A stretch of 27,500 bases of DNA. Origin: Prorocentrum cordatum (Eukaryota > Sar > Dinophyceae > Prorocentrales > Prorocentraceae). The position numbers were made by a program, and so were the translations under genes. The notes beneath the pieces are model-generated. The model did not search any database, was not told the origin of the DNA, and saw only the letters and a list, made by a program, of their open reading frames with translations. Of the stretch, positions 18,901 to 26,033 are shown in pieces. The stretch covers positions 20,001 through 47,500 of the forward strand of contig CAUYUJ010020186.1 in assembly GCA_963575745.1 (NCBI GenBank), given 5' to 3'. Each line of letters starts with the position of its first letter. The first letter of the stretch is position 1.

Positions 18901-19988
18901 CGCTTGCCTGTGATCTTGTCGACTGGCTTGCCTGCGTAGCGTCCCGACTTGTCTGGCTTGATGTCCTTGCTTGCTCGGTCCTTCGCTAAGATCCTGCACT
19001 CCTGCTTCGTGTGGTTCGGCTTGGCGCAGTAGAAGCAGACCTTCTTGTTCTTACCCTTTCCGTCGTGGCTCTTTCCCTTGCCGCTCTTGTCCTTGCCTTT
19101 GCCTTTGCCGGCCTTGCCCCGTGTCATAGGGCACAGCTCTCCAGTCACAGGGTTCAACTCCATGGGTACTGGCTCCTCCTCCTGGTTGGCCGTCGCGCGA
19201 AGGTATGAGATCACCTCGGCCTTCGCGGCCTCGTACGTCTGCAGGCGGCCTACCTGGAGGTTGACGTGGGTCTTCAGGGGGCCATCCAAGAGCTTGTTGG
19301 TCAAAGTCGCCAGCTTGATCGAGTCAGCCATCTGGTCGCCAGACTGCTCCTCGTAGACCTTCAGCTGGCGCTCCCAAGTGTAGATGCTCTCCAACATGTC
19401 TGGGCCTCGCACAGGGTCGAGCAGCCTCTGCAGCATGCCCTGGAAGCGGCTCGGCAGCCTGGGCTCGAACTCGCGGCGCAGCTGCCTCCACGCCTCGACG
19501 CCCCAGCCCTCTGGGACGCGCTGCACCACCGACAGCGCTCGCCCACGACACGTGAGTGCCAGCACGTAGTAGATCTGCGACGAGAGCTTCCTGTCGTTCA
19601 GGTCCATCGTCACATTGCTGATCTGCTGCTCGTCGTCGACCTTGTTGGCTGCATACTCCAGCGCGTCCCTGCAGGTCGGGTCGAACGCGCCAGCGTAGGC
19701 CCTGAAGGTGAATGACCACTGCGGCCACGCCAGACCTCCTTCTGGCTTGCCGTCCGCCGTCAGGTCACCTGAAAACAGCGGCGGCTTGCCCAGAGCCCTC
19801 GTGTCCACGAGAGAGCTCTCGCCACGGCTAGGCTGCTGAGGCACGGCCGCGGCTCCTGCTGCAGCGGGCGCCGCGGTGCTCAGCTGGTCGATGACCCGTC
19901 TGGCCTCGGTGAGCTCGGCCGTCCTCTCTGCGATCTGCTGCTCCGCAGCCGTCAGCCTGGCCTCCATCGCTCGGAGGGCCTCCTCCAT
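15555..19988 (-). CDS. Copia gag-pol polyprotein, N-terminal part up to a frameshift
   Basis: The first ATG in frame is at 19988 (MEEALRAMEARL). The frame is open to 20072 without an ATG, and a stop lies at 20091-20093. Residues counted from this ATG: coiled-coil-like start at 1-40; gag region to about 270; Lys/Gly-rich stretch; CCHC zinc knuckle CFYCAKPNHTKQEC at 318-331; protease site LLFDTCAARSVCP near 418-430; integrase HHCC (HEVTHCPFRAWCRYC) at 600-614 with catalytic D639, D700 and E739; Pro/Gln/Ala linker at about 930-1020; RT with AHDISVAFFHAEL (D1154) and GFHGDDF (GDD at 1235-1237). Residues after about 1339 (base 15971) are out of frame, and the true continuation is the next entry. 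The protease Gly is replaced by Cys (DTC), and the RT box is HGDD rather than YVDD. The polyprotein directs particle assembly, reverse transcription and integration. Confidence 0.85.
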   Translation of the reverse strand: MEEALRAMEARLTAAEQQIAERTAELTEARRVIDQLSTAAPAAAGAAAVPQQPSRGESSLVDTRALGKPPLFSGDLTADGKPEGGLAWPQWSFTFRAYAGAFDPTCRDALEYAANKVDDEQQISNVTMDLNDRKLSSQIYYVLALTCRGRALSVVQRVPEGWGVEAWRQLRREFEPRLPSRFQGMLQRLLDPVRGPDMLESIYTWERQLKVYEEQSGDQMADSIKLATLTNKLLDGPLKTHVNLQVGRLQTYEAAKAEVISYLRATANQEEEPVPMELNPVTGELCPMTRGKAGKGKGKDKSGKGKSHDGKGKNKKVCFYCAKPNHTKQECRILAKDRASKDIKPDKSGRYAGKPVDKITGKRLGSENGDTAALTALSDDGYYYDEQDGFVFALMEGENSNEIETGYCCALEGADFDLLFDTCAARSVCPPSWAPEVAIKECRGTVLYQADGNELKHYGKKEVSMTDQNSGEPLTVKFEAKGVRKPIMAASSAVDAGYGVWLYDGGSYIVKPEQAKDLASHVKDNIGKGKSIELKRKNGIFVIRARRCSTGELCPTTEKSDEPKHVGGRPKLELEDSEEARSATTKKVAVWPSADERAKHEVTHCPFRAWCRYCLTGQATEDQHRSQESVSTVAKLALDYCFLAREGELQKATILVIVLRPPGAIGATQVSKKGVDDVAVEFVLFHLEAWGVGEVVLRADQEPAIQALLGELRRRRVEHHRTTVEKSTKHDSKANGVIEAVVRRVESLTRTYVAVIEEKFKTKVTSQSVVLPWLVRHAAYVLTRFVTKSDGRSAWATIKGKEFASPVECVGETVDFKLIRKDQSKLDPRWATGVFLGRRDESDEVIVGTARGVEFSRTFRRRDDSERWVQEEFRTFIGVPWNPRAPTTETPVVSTRRRYISRALIQEHGESPDCPACLGLSSVHTVACRARFEEIFKAKAEQPIQLQPAVGAAGAEAAKPVPQQAAPAPQQEISPPPGLQLPAAAAPKRERDAEAAEPARKRPVIEVVPAAPMDTDPDGEPMTLGALCEEEVSPPTFDGELFAGSFHDQFTGEVLPKELVLQGVKRELDEMDEFEVMVWKKRSEKPAGERVISTKLFHTRKGPDCVRSRIVARDFAGGVFAPEHYAGTPPTWALKLVISRLASRGNSRQLAAHDISVAFFHAELKEPVWAEPPKELNCPDWLWLVSKALYGMRESSADFQQLVRDTYREHGWNILSTVPCLAYHSEWDCLSGFHGDDFYTEGEPHELDKVDAMITGSFKAKILPRVCPAAEEQGLVLRRLLLWNAKGFMLLPDPKHFENLSTLLDLKNVKPSPTPVSRATGKNARDALEELKRTEKAIYCRHGHLHVHRARPLRHPVRHQAAGVGYGTSDASEHDATQEVGTLPRGDARRRDRVPLPGEVDGRGGLLRRRLERRRTDMQEHVGGDHPGRRSWRWSSHRELEHHAGRCCTQQRRVGVLRHRLGGSTRHHSQAGDARDR

Positions 19989-20092
19989 GGCCGAGGCGCA
20001 GTACGCTGTCACGGTGTCTGCGCTGACCCCTCTCTTCTTGAGGGGCTTGTGCAGCGCAGTGTACAGCAGCACGAGCAGCAGGCTCTGCGGTC

Positions 20093-20115
20093 AGGGGACC
20101 ACGCTCCGCGCTACC
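20093..20115 (-). promoter_or_regulatory. Possible tRNA primer-binding-like site
   Basis: On the minus strand, between the SL relic and gag, lies TGGTAGCGCGGAGCGTGG. Copia minus-strand primer sites begin with TGG, complementary to tRNA 3' CCA. I could not match the rest to a particular tRNA, so this is only a candidate. Confidence 0.2.
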
Positions 20116-20142
20116 ATGCTGATATGGATCGATGGCATGTTT

Positions 20143-20164
20143 CTTAAGCCCAAGTGGCTACAGT
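20143..20164 (-). other. Diverged spliced-leader relic upstream of the Copia gene
   Basis: Read on the minus strand, this 22-base segment matches the dinoflagellate spliced leader at 18 of 22 positions, including GTAGCCA and the final AAG. Differences are at leader positions 3, 11, 14 and 19; three are transitions. It lies about 155 bases upstream of the polyprotein ATG on the same strand, where a relic from a trans-spliced transcript should be. A match this good by chance in the window is unlikely (my rough estimate is a few in a thousand, ignoring base composition). Confidence 0.65.
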
Positions 20165-20205
20165 ACTTCAACTCACAATCACGTGCATGTTGCATGGATG
20201 TCCGC

Positions 20206-20575
20206 AATTACATGTAAACTTTTCTATTGTGGACAATGCAGAAAACCAACGCGCGCGCGCGTGCGGGTGACGCGCGTCGCCGTCGGCCCCCTTAGAGAGC
20301 CACGGAAATTTTGAATTCAGTTTTTGGAAGTACACGTCATTTTTCTATTGTGAACTGCAGAAAGCCAGCGCGCGCGCGGGTGACCATGGTCACCCGCGCG
20401 CGCGGGTGACAAGTGCGACCGTCGGCCTCCTTAAAGAGCCACCGACATTTCGAATTCAGTTTTGGGAATCACATGTCAACTTTTTAATTTAGACAATGCA
20501 GAAGAAGCCGTCGCGCGCACGCGCGCGCGCGCGGGTGACAATGGTCACCCGCACGTGCGGGTGACATGTTGAGTT
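20206..20575. repeat. Palindromic satellite, right block
   Basis: It has the same unit and orientation as the block at 14050-14610, with TCTATTGTGGACAATGCAG near 20223, CGTCGGC marks at 20281 and 20420, and a perfect 36-bp palindrome at 20369-20404. A third unit, near 20527-20555, has a palindrome broken by one base (GACAATGGTC). It represents the satellite on the far side of the inserted Copia element. Confidence 0.85.
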
Positions 20576-20744
20576 ATCATCATTCCAGCCAACGGAAACG
20601 CGCTACCCGTAGCATAATCGCGCAAATTCAAATAGATATATGAAAATCTTCGGTCGCGCGCCGGCACCAAGTATGCGCAAAAACTGAGCAACTTATGTTA
20701 CTAGTCGCAAAAAGTGAAAACATTACTTTTTGCATAGAGTTGGG
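20576..20744. other. AT-richer spacer
   Basis: A short, less GC-rich stretch between two satellites, with CAAATTCAAATAGATATATG near 20624 and CTTTTTGCATAGAG near 20727. No gene or known element was recognised. Confidence 0.35.
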
Positions 20745-22220
20745 CCCTCCTGGCAGGGCCTCCTCCCTACCAAGCCAGCGGCCGCCGGCTTGGTACCCCG
20801 CCGGCTTGGTACCCCTCCAGGGCCTCCTCCCTACCAAGCCAGCGGCCGCCGGCTTGGCACACCGCCGGCTTGGTACCCCCCCGGGGGCTCCCCCCTACCA
20901 AGCCAGCGGCCGCCGGCTTGGTACCCCCCCGGCTTCGTACCCCCCCCGGGGGTCCCTTCCCTTACCAAAGACAGCGGGCAGCCGTGCATTGGTACCCGCC
21001 GGCTTGGTAACCACTCCAGGCCTCCTCCCTACCAAGCCAGCGGCGCCTATTGGTACCCCAGCCAGATTGGTACCCTCATGGCCTCACCCACCCCTCCTCC
21101 CCCCCCTCACATCACTCCCCCGGCCCCCTCCGGCAAGCCAGCGGCCGCGGCTTGGCCCGCGGCTTGGTACCCCGCCGGTTGGGTGCCCCCCCAGGAGCTC
21201 ACCCCTACCAAGCCAGCGGCCGCCGGCCTGGTACCCCGCCGGCTTGGTACCTCTTCCCGGGGGCTCTCCCCTACCAAGCCAGCGGCCGCCGGCTTGGTAC
21301 CCCGCCGGCTTGGTACCCCCCAAGGGGCTCCTCCCTACCAAGCCAGCGGCCGCCGGCTTGGTACCCCGCCGGCTTCGGTACCCTCCAGGTGCATCCCTTC
21401 CCTACACACGCTCAGCGGCCGCCGGCTTGGTACCCCGCCGGCTTTCTCTGGTACCCCCCCGGGGGCCATCCCCCCATACCAAGCCAGCGGCCGCCGGCTT
21501 GGTTACCCCCCCGGCTTCGTCTAATGCTAGATGGCCTTCGGCACTTCCCGCCATCGTGCCTCCAGGGTGGACAGAGGCCGGCTTGGTACCCCTCCAGGGC
21601 CTCCTCCCTACCACGCCAGCGGCCGCCGGCTTGGTACCCCGCCGGCTTGGTACCCCCCCTGGGGCGCCTGCCTACCAAGCCAGCGGCCGCCGGCTTGGTA
21701 CCCCGCCGGCTTGGTACCCCCCCAGGGGCGCCTGCCTACCAAGCCAACGGCCGCCGGCTTGGTACCCCGCCGGCTTGGTACCCCCCCAAGGGCTCCTCCC
21801 TACCAAGCCAGCGGCCGCCGGCTTGGTACCCCGCCGGCTTGGTACCCCTCCAGGGTCTCCTCCCTACCAAGCCAGCGGCCGCCGGCTTGGTACCCCGCCG
21901 GCTTGGTACCCCCCTGGGGGCTCCTCCCTACCAAGCCAGCGGCCGCCGGCTTGGTACCCCGTCATTGGCGCGTTTCGAGGCCTCCTCCCCTACCAAGCCA
22001 GCGGCCGCCGGCTTGGTTTACCCCCGCCGGCTGATACCCCGCCAAGGGGCCTCCTCCGCTACAAGCCAGCGGCCGCCGGCTTGGTTACCCCCGTCGGCTT
22101 GTACCCCTCCAGGGCTTTCCTCCCTACAAGCCGCGGCCGCCGTCTTGGTACCCCGCCGGCTTATTTCTAAATCCTGCTGACCCTCGGTACCCTCCAGGTT
22201 GGTTGGCTACCAAGCCAGCG
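20745..22220. repeat. Satellite of about 64 bp with KpnI/NotI hairpin units, about 20 copies
   Basis: Each unit has TACCAAGCC, AGCGGCCGCC, GGCTTGGTA, CCCCGCC, GGCTTGGTA, then a variable CCCCC(A/T)GGGGCTCCTCCC spacer. TACCAAGCC and GGCTTGGTA are reverse complements, so every unit can form a 9-bp stem over a NotI-type GCGGCCGC loop, and GGTACC sites abound. Markers at 20768, 20832 and 20896 show the 64-bp spacing. Units decay towards both ends and in the middle (about 20960-21180 and 21500-21600). Two plus frames stay open across it simply because the unit lacks stops. Confidence 0.9.
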
Positions 22221-22330
22221 CGTCGTCATCATCATCACGACGACGACGATCATCATGATCACCACCATCATTACAACCACCACCTCATAACCACCATCAT
22301 CGTATTCCATCCTCGTCGCCGCACCACCAA
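22221..22330. repeat. ATC/ACC triplet-rich stretch
   Basis: Imperfect CATCAT, CACGACGACGA and ACCACCATCAT triplets between the hairpin satellite and the GGCGG array. It is non-coding in appearance. Confidence 0.6.
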
Positions 22331-22344
22331 CTCCTCATTTGCAC

Positions 22345-22800
22345 GTGTTCGTCGGCGGAACACCGCCCATCGGCTGGCTTGAGCCCAAAAGAATTGGGGG
22401 CCTCATGCCCAGGTGGCCGCGTCGGCGGCGCACCGCCCATTGTTTTGTTTGACGTTTTCGTCGGCGGCGCACCGCCCATCGGTCGTCGTTGTCGGCGGCG
22501 CGCCGCCCATTGTTTGACGTTTTCGTCGGCGGCGCACCGCGCGTCGGTCGTCGTTGTCGGCGGCGCGCCGCCCGTTGTTTGCATGTCTTCGTCGGCGGCG
22601 CACCGCCCCCCGCTCGTCGTTGTCGGCGGCGCGCCGCCCACTGTTTGCATGGCTTCGTCGGCGGCGCACCGCCCAACTGTTGCCCTTGTCGGCGGCGCCC
22701 CGCCCATTGTTTGCATGGCGTCGTCGGCGGCGCACCGCCCAACTGTCGTCCTTGTCGCGGCTGTCGCATCGCGCCGCGCGTCTTCGGCGGCGCGCCGCCT
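22345..22800. repeat. Array of GGCGGCGCRCCGCC palindromes, spacing about 36 bp
   Basis: About twelve copies of GTCGGCGGCGC(A/G)CCGCCC alternate with short linkers of two kinds, GTCGTCGTT and TGTTTGCATGGCTTC-like, giving a dimeric period of about 70 bp. GGCGGCGCGCCGCC is a perfect 14-bp palindrome; the A-containing form has one mismatch. Reading frames on both strands give repeats (VGGAPP, SSAAHRP on plus; GGAPPT, GRCAADE on minus), so neither is favoured as coding. Confidence 0.8.
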
Positions 22801-22864
22801 GTTGTTCCAATCGTTCGCCCATTGCTGCCTCGTCCGCCTTGCCCCTGTCCCCTGCCATCCCCCC

Positions 22865-25037
22865 ATGATGCCCCCCAGAGCTGCTTCGGCCCCTGCGCGC
22901 CCGCAGCGCGCTAGCGCCGCGCGCGCCGTGGAGCTGCCCGAGGCGCAGCCCGAGGCGCGGCCCGAGGCGCAGCCCGAAGCGAAGTCGCCCGCGCACTCCC
23001 CCTCCGACTCGGGCGGCGAGGCAGCCTCGGTGAAGAACGAGGCGCAGGAGGCAGGCTGGGCGAAGGCCGAGGAAGGCGCCAGCACCTTGGCGGAGGCCCG
23101 CGCACCTTCGCCCAAGGCCAAGACGCCTGCGCCCCCGCAGGAGCCGCCGCCGCAGGGGAGCGCGGCGCGCGCGCCTGAGGGGGGCGCGGCGCCTGCGAAG
23201 CCACCGCCGATGAAGAGAGGGCCTGCCCTCCGCCGCCCCGCCGCCGCGCAGCCCTCCAAGCAGCCCCCCGCGCAGGCCTTGCCTGCTCAGTTCTTGACGG
23301 CGAAGAAGAGCGGGGGGGCGCCGCCAGCGCAGCCAGCGGAGGGCGCGCAGGTCAGCAAGGCCAAGGCAACGCAGAAGGCGAAGGCCAAGCAGCAGGCGAA
23401 GGCAAAGCAGCAGGCGAAGGCCAATGGAGCAGCAGAGGCGGCACCACCGCCGCAGGAGGCAGACGCAGCAGCAGGGGCGGAGGAGGCAGAGCCGCAGCAG
23501 CAGGCCAAGGCGCGCCAGCAGCGGAAGAAGGCAGAGGCGGCAGCAGAAGCGGCAGCAGAGGCGCCGTCAGCAGAGGCGCCCCTGGCCGCGGACTCAGAGG
23601 CACCTCCCAGCACGGCCCCAGCAGAGGGAGGCCACTTCTCGACAGGTTACGACCCACCTCGCGGAGGCCTGACGTGCTCCAAGTGCGGTCGCGATGCGGA
23701 GAGCGTCCGGTTCAAGCTCGCCCAGAAGAGCGTCAACACGTGGTGGTGTGGGAGCTGCAACAACAAGAGCTCGATGGTGCAGCGCGGCTATGCGTTCTGG
23801 CCACCGCGCACGTTCGCGCTCATGCGCAAGGCGGACCAGCAGGCGTTATGGCGCTCGATGGACGACCCTTCCATTGAGAACAGCGTGCAGTTCGAAGAGC
23901 AGCTGGTGAGGGTCCTCAGCGTCGCGAGGAAGGAGCGTCTCACGGAGAGCAGGGGCGGGGGCTGGAAGCCCTTGTCTGTCTGGGCCCAAGAGGGGTTCGA
24001 CGCGGACGCCGTGCGCGCCCACAACGACGTGAGGTACAATTCGGACTTGAAGCAGGATGCTACCGCATCCGCATCGAGGGCAGCAGGGAGGAGAACATCG
24101 AAGAGACAGCGAGGCGGGATCTCCAGGATAACAGGAGGCCGCCGAGGCCGTCCCCGCCGAAGCACCGCTCCCCGAGCGGCAGCTGCGATGGCCGATCGGA
24201 CGGGAGCGTGGAGCGCACAGGAAGCCGCAGCGTCGACAACCGCCGCTCGAGGAGCCGCAAGGGGAAGCGGGGCCACTCCAGCGACGGAGGCGACAAGGAC
24301 CGCTCCACCAGCCGCGGCCGCAAGAGAGGCCGTTCGCGCAGCCGCGGCCGCAGGGCGGCCAGCACGAAGGGCCGCTCGACGAGCCGCGGCCGCAGGGCTG
24401 CCAGCACGAAGGGCCGCTCGAGGAGCCGCGGCCGCGCGGCGGCCAGCACGAAGGGCCGCTCGAGGAGCCGCGGCCGCAGGGCGGCCAGCGCGAAGGGCCG
24501 CTCGAGGAGCCGCAAGGCGCACGACAAGAAGGGGAAGGACCGCTCGAGGGGCCGCCAGGAACACAGCAAGAGGGCGAAGAAGCTCTCCCCCAGCCGCAAG
24601 AAGGACCGCTCGACGAGCCGCAAGGAGCACGGCAAAAGGGCGAAGGACCGCTCGCGCAGCCGCGGCAGGCGCGAGCGCAGCAAGACCCGCGCCAGGAGGG
24701 GCCGCAGCGAGCAGAAGCGTGTCCAGAAGGCCATGCAGGATCGCAAGGCGTTGGCGATGGAGACTCTGGAGAAGACTGGGTCCTGGGATGTGCAGCTCGC
24801 ATCGCCCCTCGACGACGACGACTGCAAAAAGGTGCCCAGCTGGTCGGTGAAGAACGCCAAGGACAGCCAGCGGGAGATCTCGAAGCCCAGGGCTGCCGCG
24901 AAGTCGTCGCTCGAGGGTCCCAAAGGGAGCCTGCCGTTCGAGTCGAAGGCCCTGGAGGAGGCCATCGTAGAGGCCAAGCTCGCCGTCGGAGGCCTGCGTT
25001 CGGCCATCGAGCACGCGAGCTGCCCAACTTCCCTTTG
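22865..25037 (+). CDS. Zinc-ribbon and Arg/Ser-rich protein, frameshifted near 24058
   Basis: Starts at ATG 22865. Residues 1-260 are Ala/Pro/Lys/Gln-rich and disordered, with KAKAKQQ repeats. A zinc-ribbon-like domain follows: C271, C274, C295, C298 (CSKCGRD and WWCGSC), then WPPRTFALMRKADQQALWRSMDD at about 311-333 and a charged domain. At 24057-24060 the frame is lost by one base; the next frame gives a sensible continuation (YRIRIEGSREENIEET), then an RS-rich region with repeats of KGRSRSRGRRAAST, and ends at 25037 with a mixed C-terminal domain (QKAMQDRKALAMETLEKTGSWD). The RS region resembles splicing-factor or RNA-binding tails. I recognise the zinc-ribbon part as a dinoflagellate family without known function. 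The break is either a one-base sequence error or a recent mutation. No introns are visible. Confidence 0.6.
24300..24515 (+). repeat. Coding Arg/Ser repeat of about 60 bp with NotI sites
   Basis: Four to five copies of a unit containing AAGGGCCGCTCGAGGAGCC and GCGGCCGCAGGGCGGCCAGC encode KGRSRSRGRRAAST-like units. DNA identity between units is very high, including third codon positions, which suggests recent duplication. More diverged RS units continue to about 24720. Confidence 0.8.
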
Positions 25038-25184
25038 ATCCATCGGGGCCCTGACCGCGATCGCACGGCCGACCGACGCGCTGAGAATGCGTGGATGGGC
25101 GATTCGAGCGAGCAGCCGCGACAGGCGACCCTGCCGATCGAGCCCGCCGAGATCCTATCGAGATCCGCACCCCGGCCGAACGAT
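25038..25184. other. 3' flank of the RS gene
   Basis: GC-rich single-copy-looking sequence leading into the GATC repeat. GATCGCAC and GATCCGCA fragments suggest that it is degenerate repeat sequence. No gene seen. Confidence 0.3.
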
Positions 25185-25320
25185 CGCGATCGATCGCGTT
25201 TGGATCGATCGCGTTGGGATCGATCGCGGTTGGATCGATCGCGCGTGGATCGATCGCGGTTGGATCGATCGCGTTTGGGTCCCCGATCGATCGCGTTTGG
25301 ATCGGTCGCGCCTGGGTCCC
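25185..25320. repeat. 15-bp GATCGATCGCG tandem repeat
   Basis: About six regular copies of TTGGATCGATCGCGT, with one-base variants (TTGGG, GCGG, CGTGG), then two or three diverged copies. Because 15 is a multiple of three and the unit has no stops, several frames are open and read as five-residue repeats (DRSRL, GSIAF and IDRVW on plus; AIDPN and RDRSN on minus). Confidence 0.9.
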
Positions 25321-26033
25321 GATCATGCATCTGTGGGCGAAGAAGTACAACAAGAAGTCCGCCCTGAGCTCGGGCCCGCCAGAAACTGCGACGCCCTGAG
25401 ATGGGCGGCGGCGCCGCGCTGGCCAGCGCGCTGGAGGCGCGCTGGACGTCTGCCACCGCCCGCGCAGACTTCCATTGGTTTGGACAAAACGCCCATTCCT
25501 CCTTCGCCCGCCCCCCCCCCCATCCTCGTCCACGGCGCCCTCGTCTTCGTGCTCCTCTTTTTTTTTCTGGCGGCGCACCGCCCATGGCCAGCCATCCGGC
25601 GGCGGCGGCGCTCCGCCTCCTGTCCACGCCCCGCGCCCCTCTGGCGGTGTACCGCCCGTTGTCGGCCATTCGTCGTCGGCGGTGCTCCGCTTCTTGATCT
25701 CTGCAATCCTTGCCCCGCCTCCCCCGCCCCACTTCGTCGGCTCGAAGGACGCGCTGCGCCTCGCGCGCTCCGCCGCGGCCGCCCGCGCGGCGGGGGCGGC
25801 GCCCGCGGCGGCGCGCCAGCGCCATGGCAGAGTGATGGCGAGCCCACCTGCGCCCTGCCAGGGGCGCGGGGAGGGCCCCTCTGCCGAGCGGCAGAGGCTG
25901 CAGGAAACAGCGCTTCTGCGGGGCGCCTCGCGGGCGGCGCTGGACAGGTGCACGGAATTCAAAAACCACCCCGCGCAATGTGTTTTTGGGGGGTTGTTTT
26001 TGCCCGAATAGATAGAAGTGAAAACGCACGTTC
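25321..26033. repeat. Intergenic; second GGCGG(C/T)G(C/T)RCCGCC cluster
   Basis: At 25565-25700 the motif of the array at 22345-22800 recurs in three or four diverged copies (GGCGGCGCACCGCCCAT near 25568, GGCGGCGCTCCGCC near 25606, GGCGGTGTACCGCCC near 25642, GGCGGTGCTCCGC near 25677). A C run at 25513-25520 and a T run near 25557-25566 precede it. Other parts, 25321-25560 and 25700-26033, show no convincing exon. Confidence 0.55.

Larger units (their letters stand above)
14627..20205 (-). mobile_element. Ty1/Copia-like retroelement inserted in the palindromic satellite
   Basis: A full set of Copia domains lies on the minus strand in the order gag, zinc knuckle, protease, integrase, reverse transcriptase, RNase H. 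The element interrupts a satellite that continues on both sides in the same orientation. A 16-bp direct repeat, AATTACATGTAAACTT, borders it at 14611-14626 and 20206-20221. Just inside lie imperfect direct repeats (14627-14659 and 20160-20205) sharing TTCAACT, ATCACGTGCATG and CCGCAAT/CCGC. Long LTRs like those of normal Copia elements were not seen. The 16-bp border repeat could be a target-site duplication, longer than the 5 bp typical of Copia, or simply two satellite units. The other genes lie on the opposite strand. Confidence 0.8.

Noticed and set aside
20072-20072. GTG at 20072 as start of the Copia polyprotein
   Set aside because: A eukaryotic nuclear transcript would use AUG; the first in-frame ATG is at 19988.
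20695-22170. Long open frame of 491 codons over the KpnI/NotI satellite
   Set aside because: The repeat unit has no stops, two plus frames are open over the same DNA, and units shift frame relative to each other; no selection for a frame is visible.
22376-22392. Possible third spliced-leader relic on the minus strand (TTTTGGGCTCAAG)
   Set aside because: Only the last 12 or so bases match, with an inserted G, and the 5' part does not resemble the leader; no gene follows in that direction.
22345-22800. CRISPR-like array
   Set aside because: Motifs are short palindromes with repetitive, non-unique linkers, there are no cas genes, and the setting is eukaryotic.
22297-23259. Antisense frame with GGAPPT/GRCAADE repeats
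   Set aside because: The palindromic array gives peptide repeats on both strands; there is no start context or non-repeat domain to favour it.
23788-25962. Antisense frame of 724 codons opposite the RS-rich gene
   Set aside because: It mirrors the RS repeats as Ala/Arg runs and reads through simple repeats; the plus-strand frame has a recognisable zinc ribbon.
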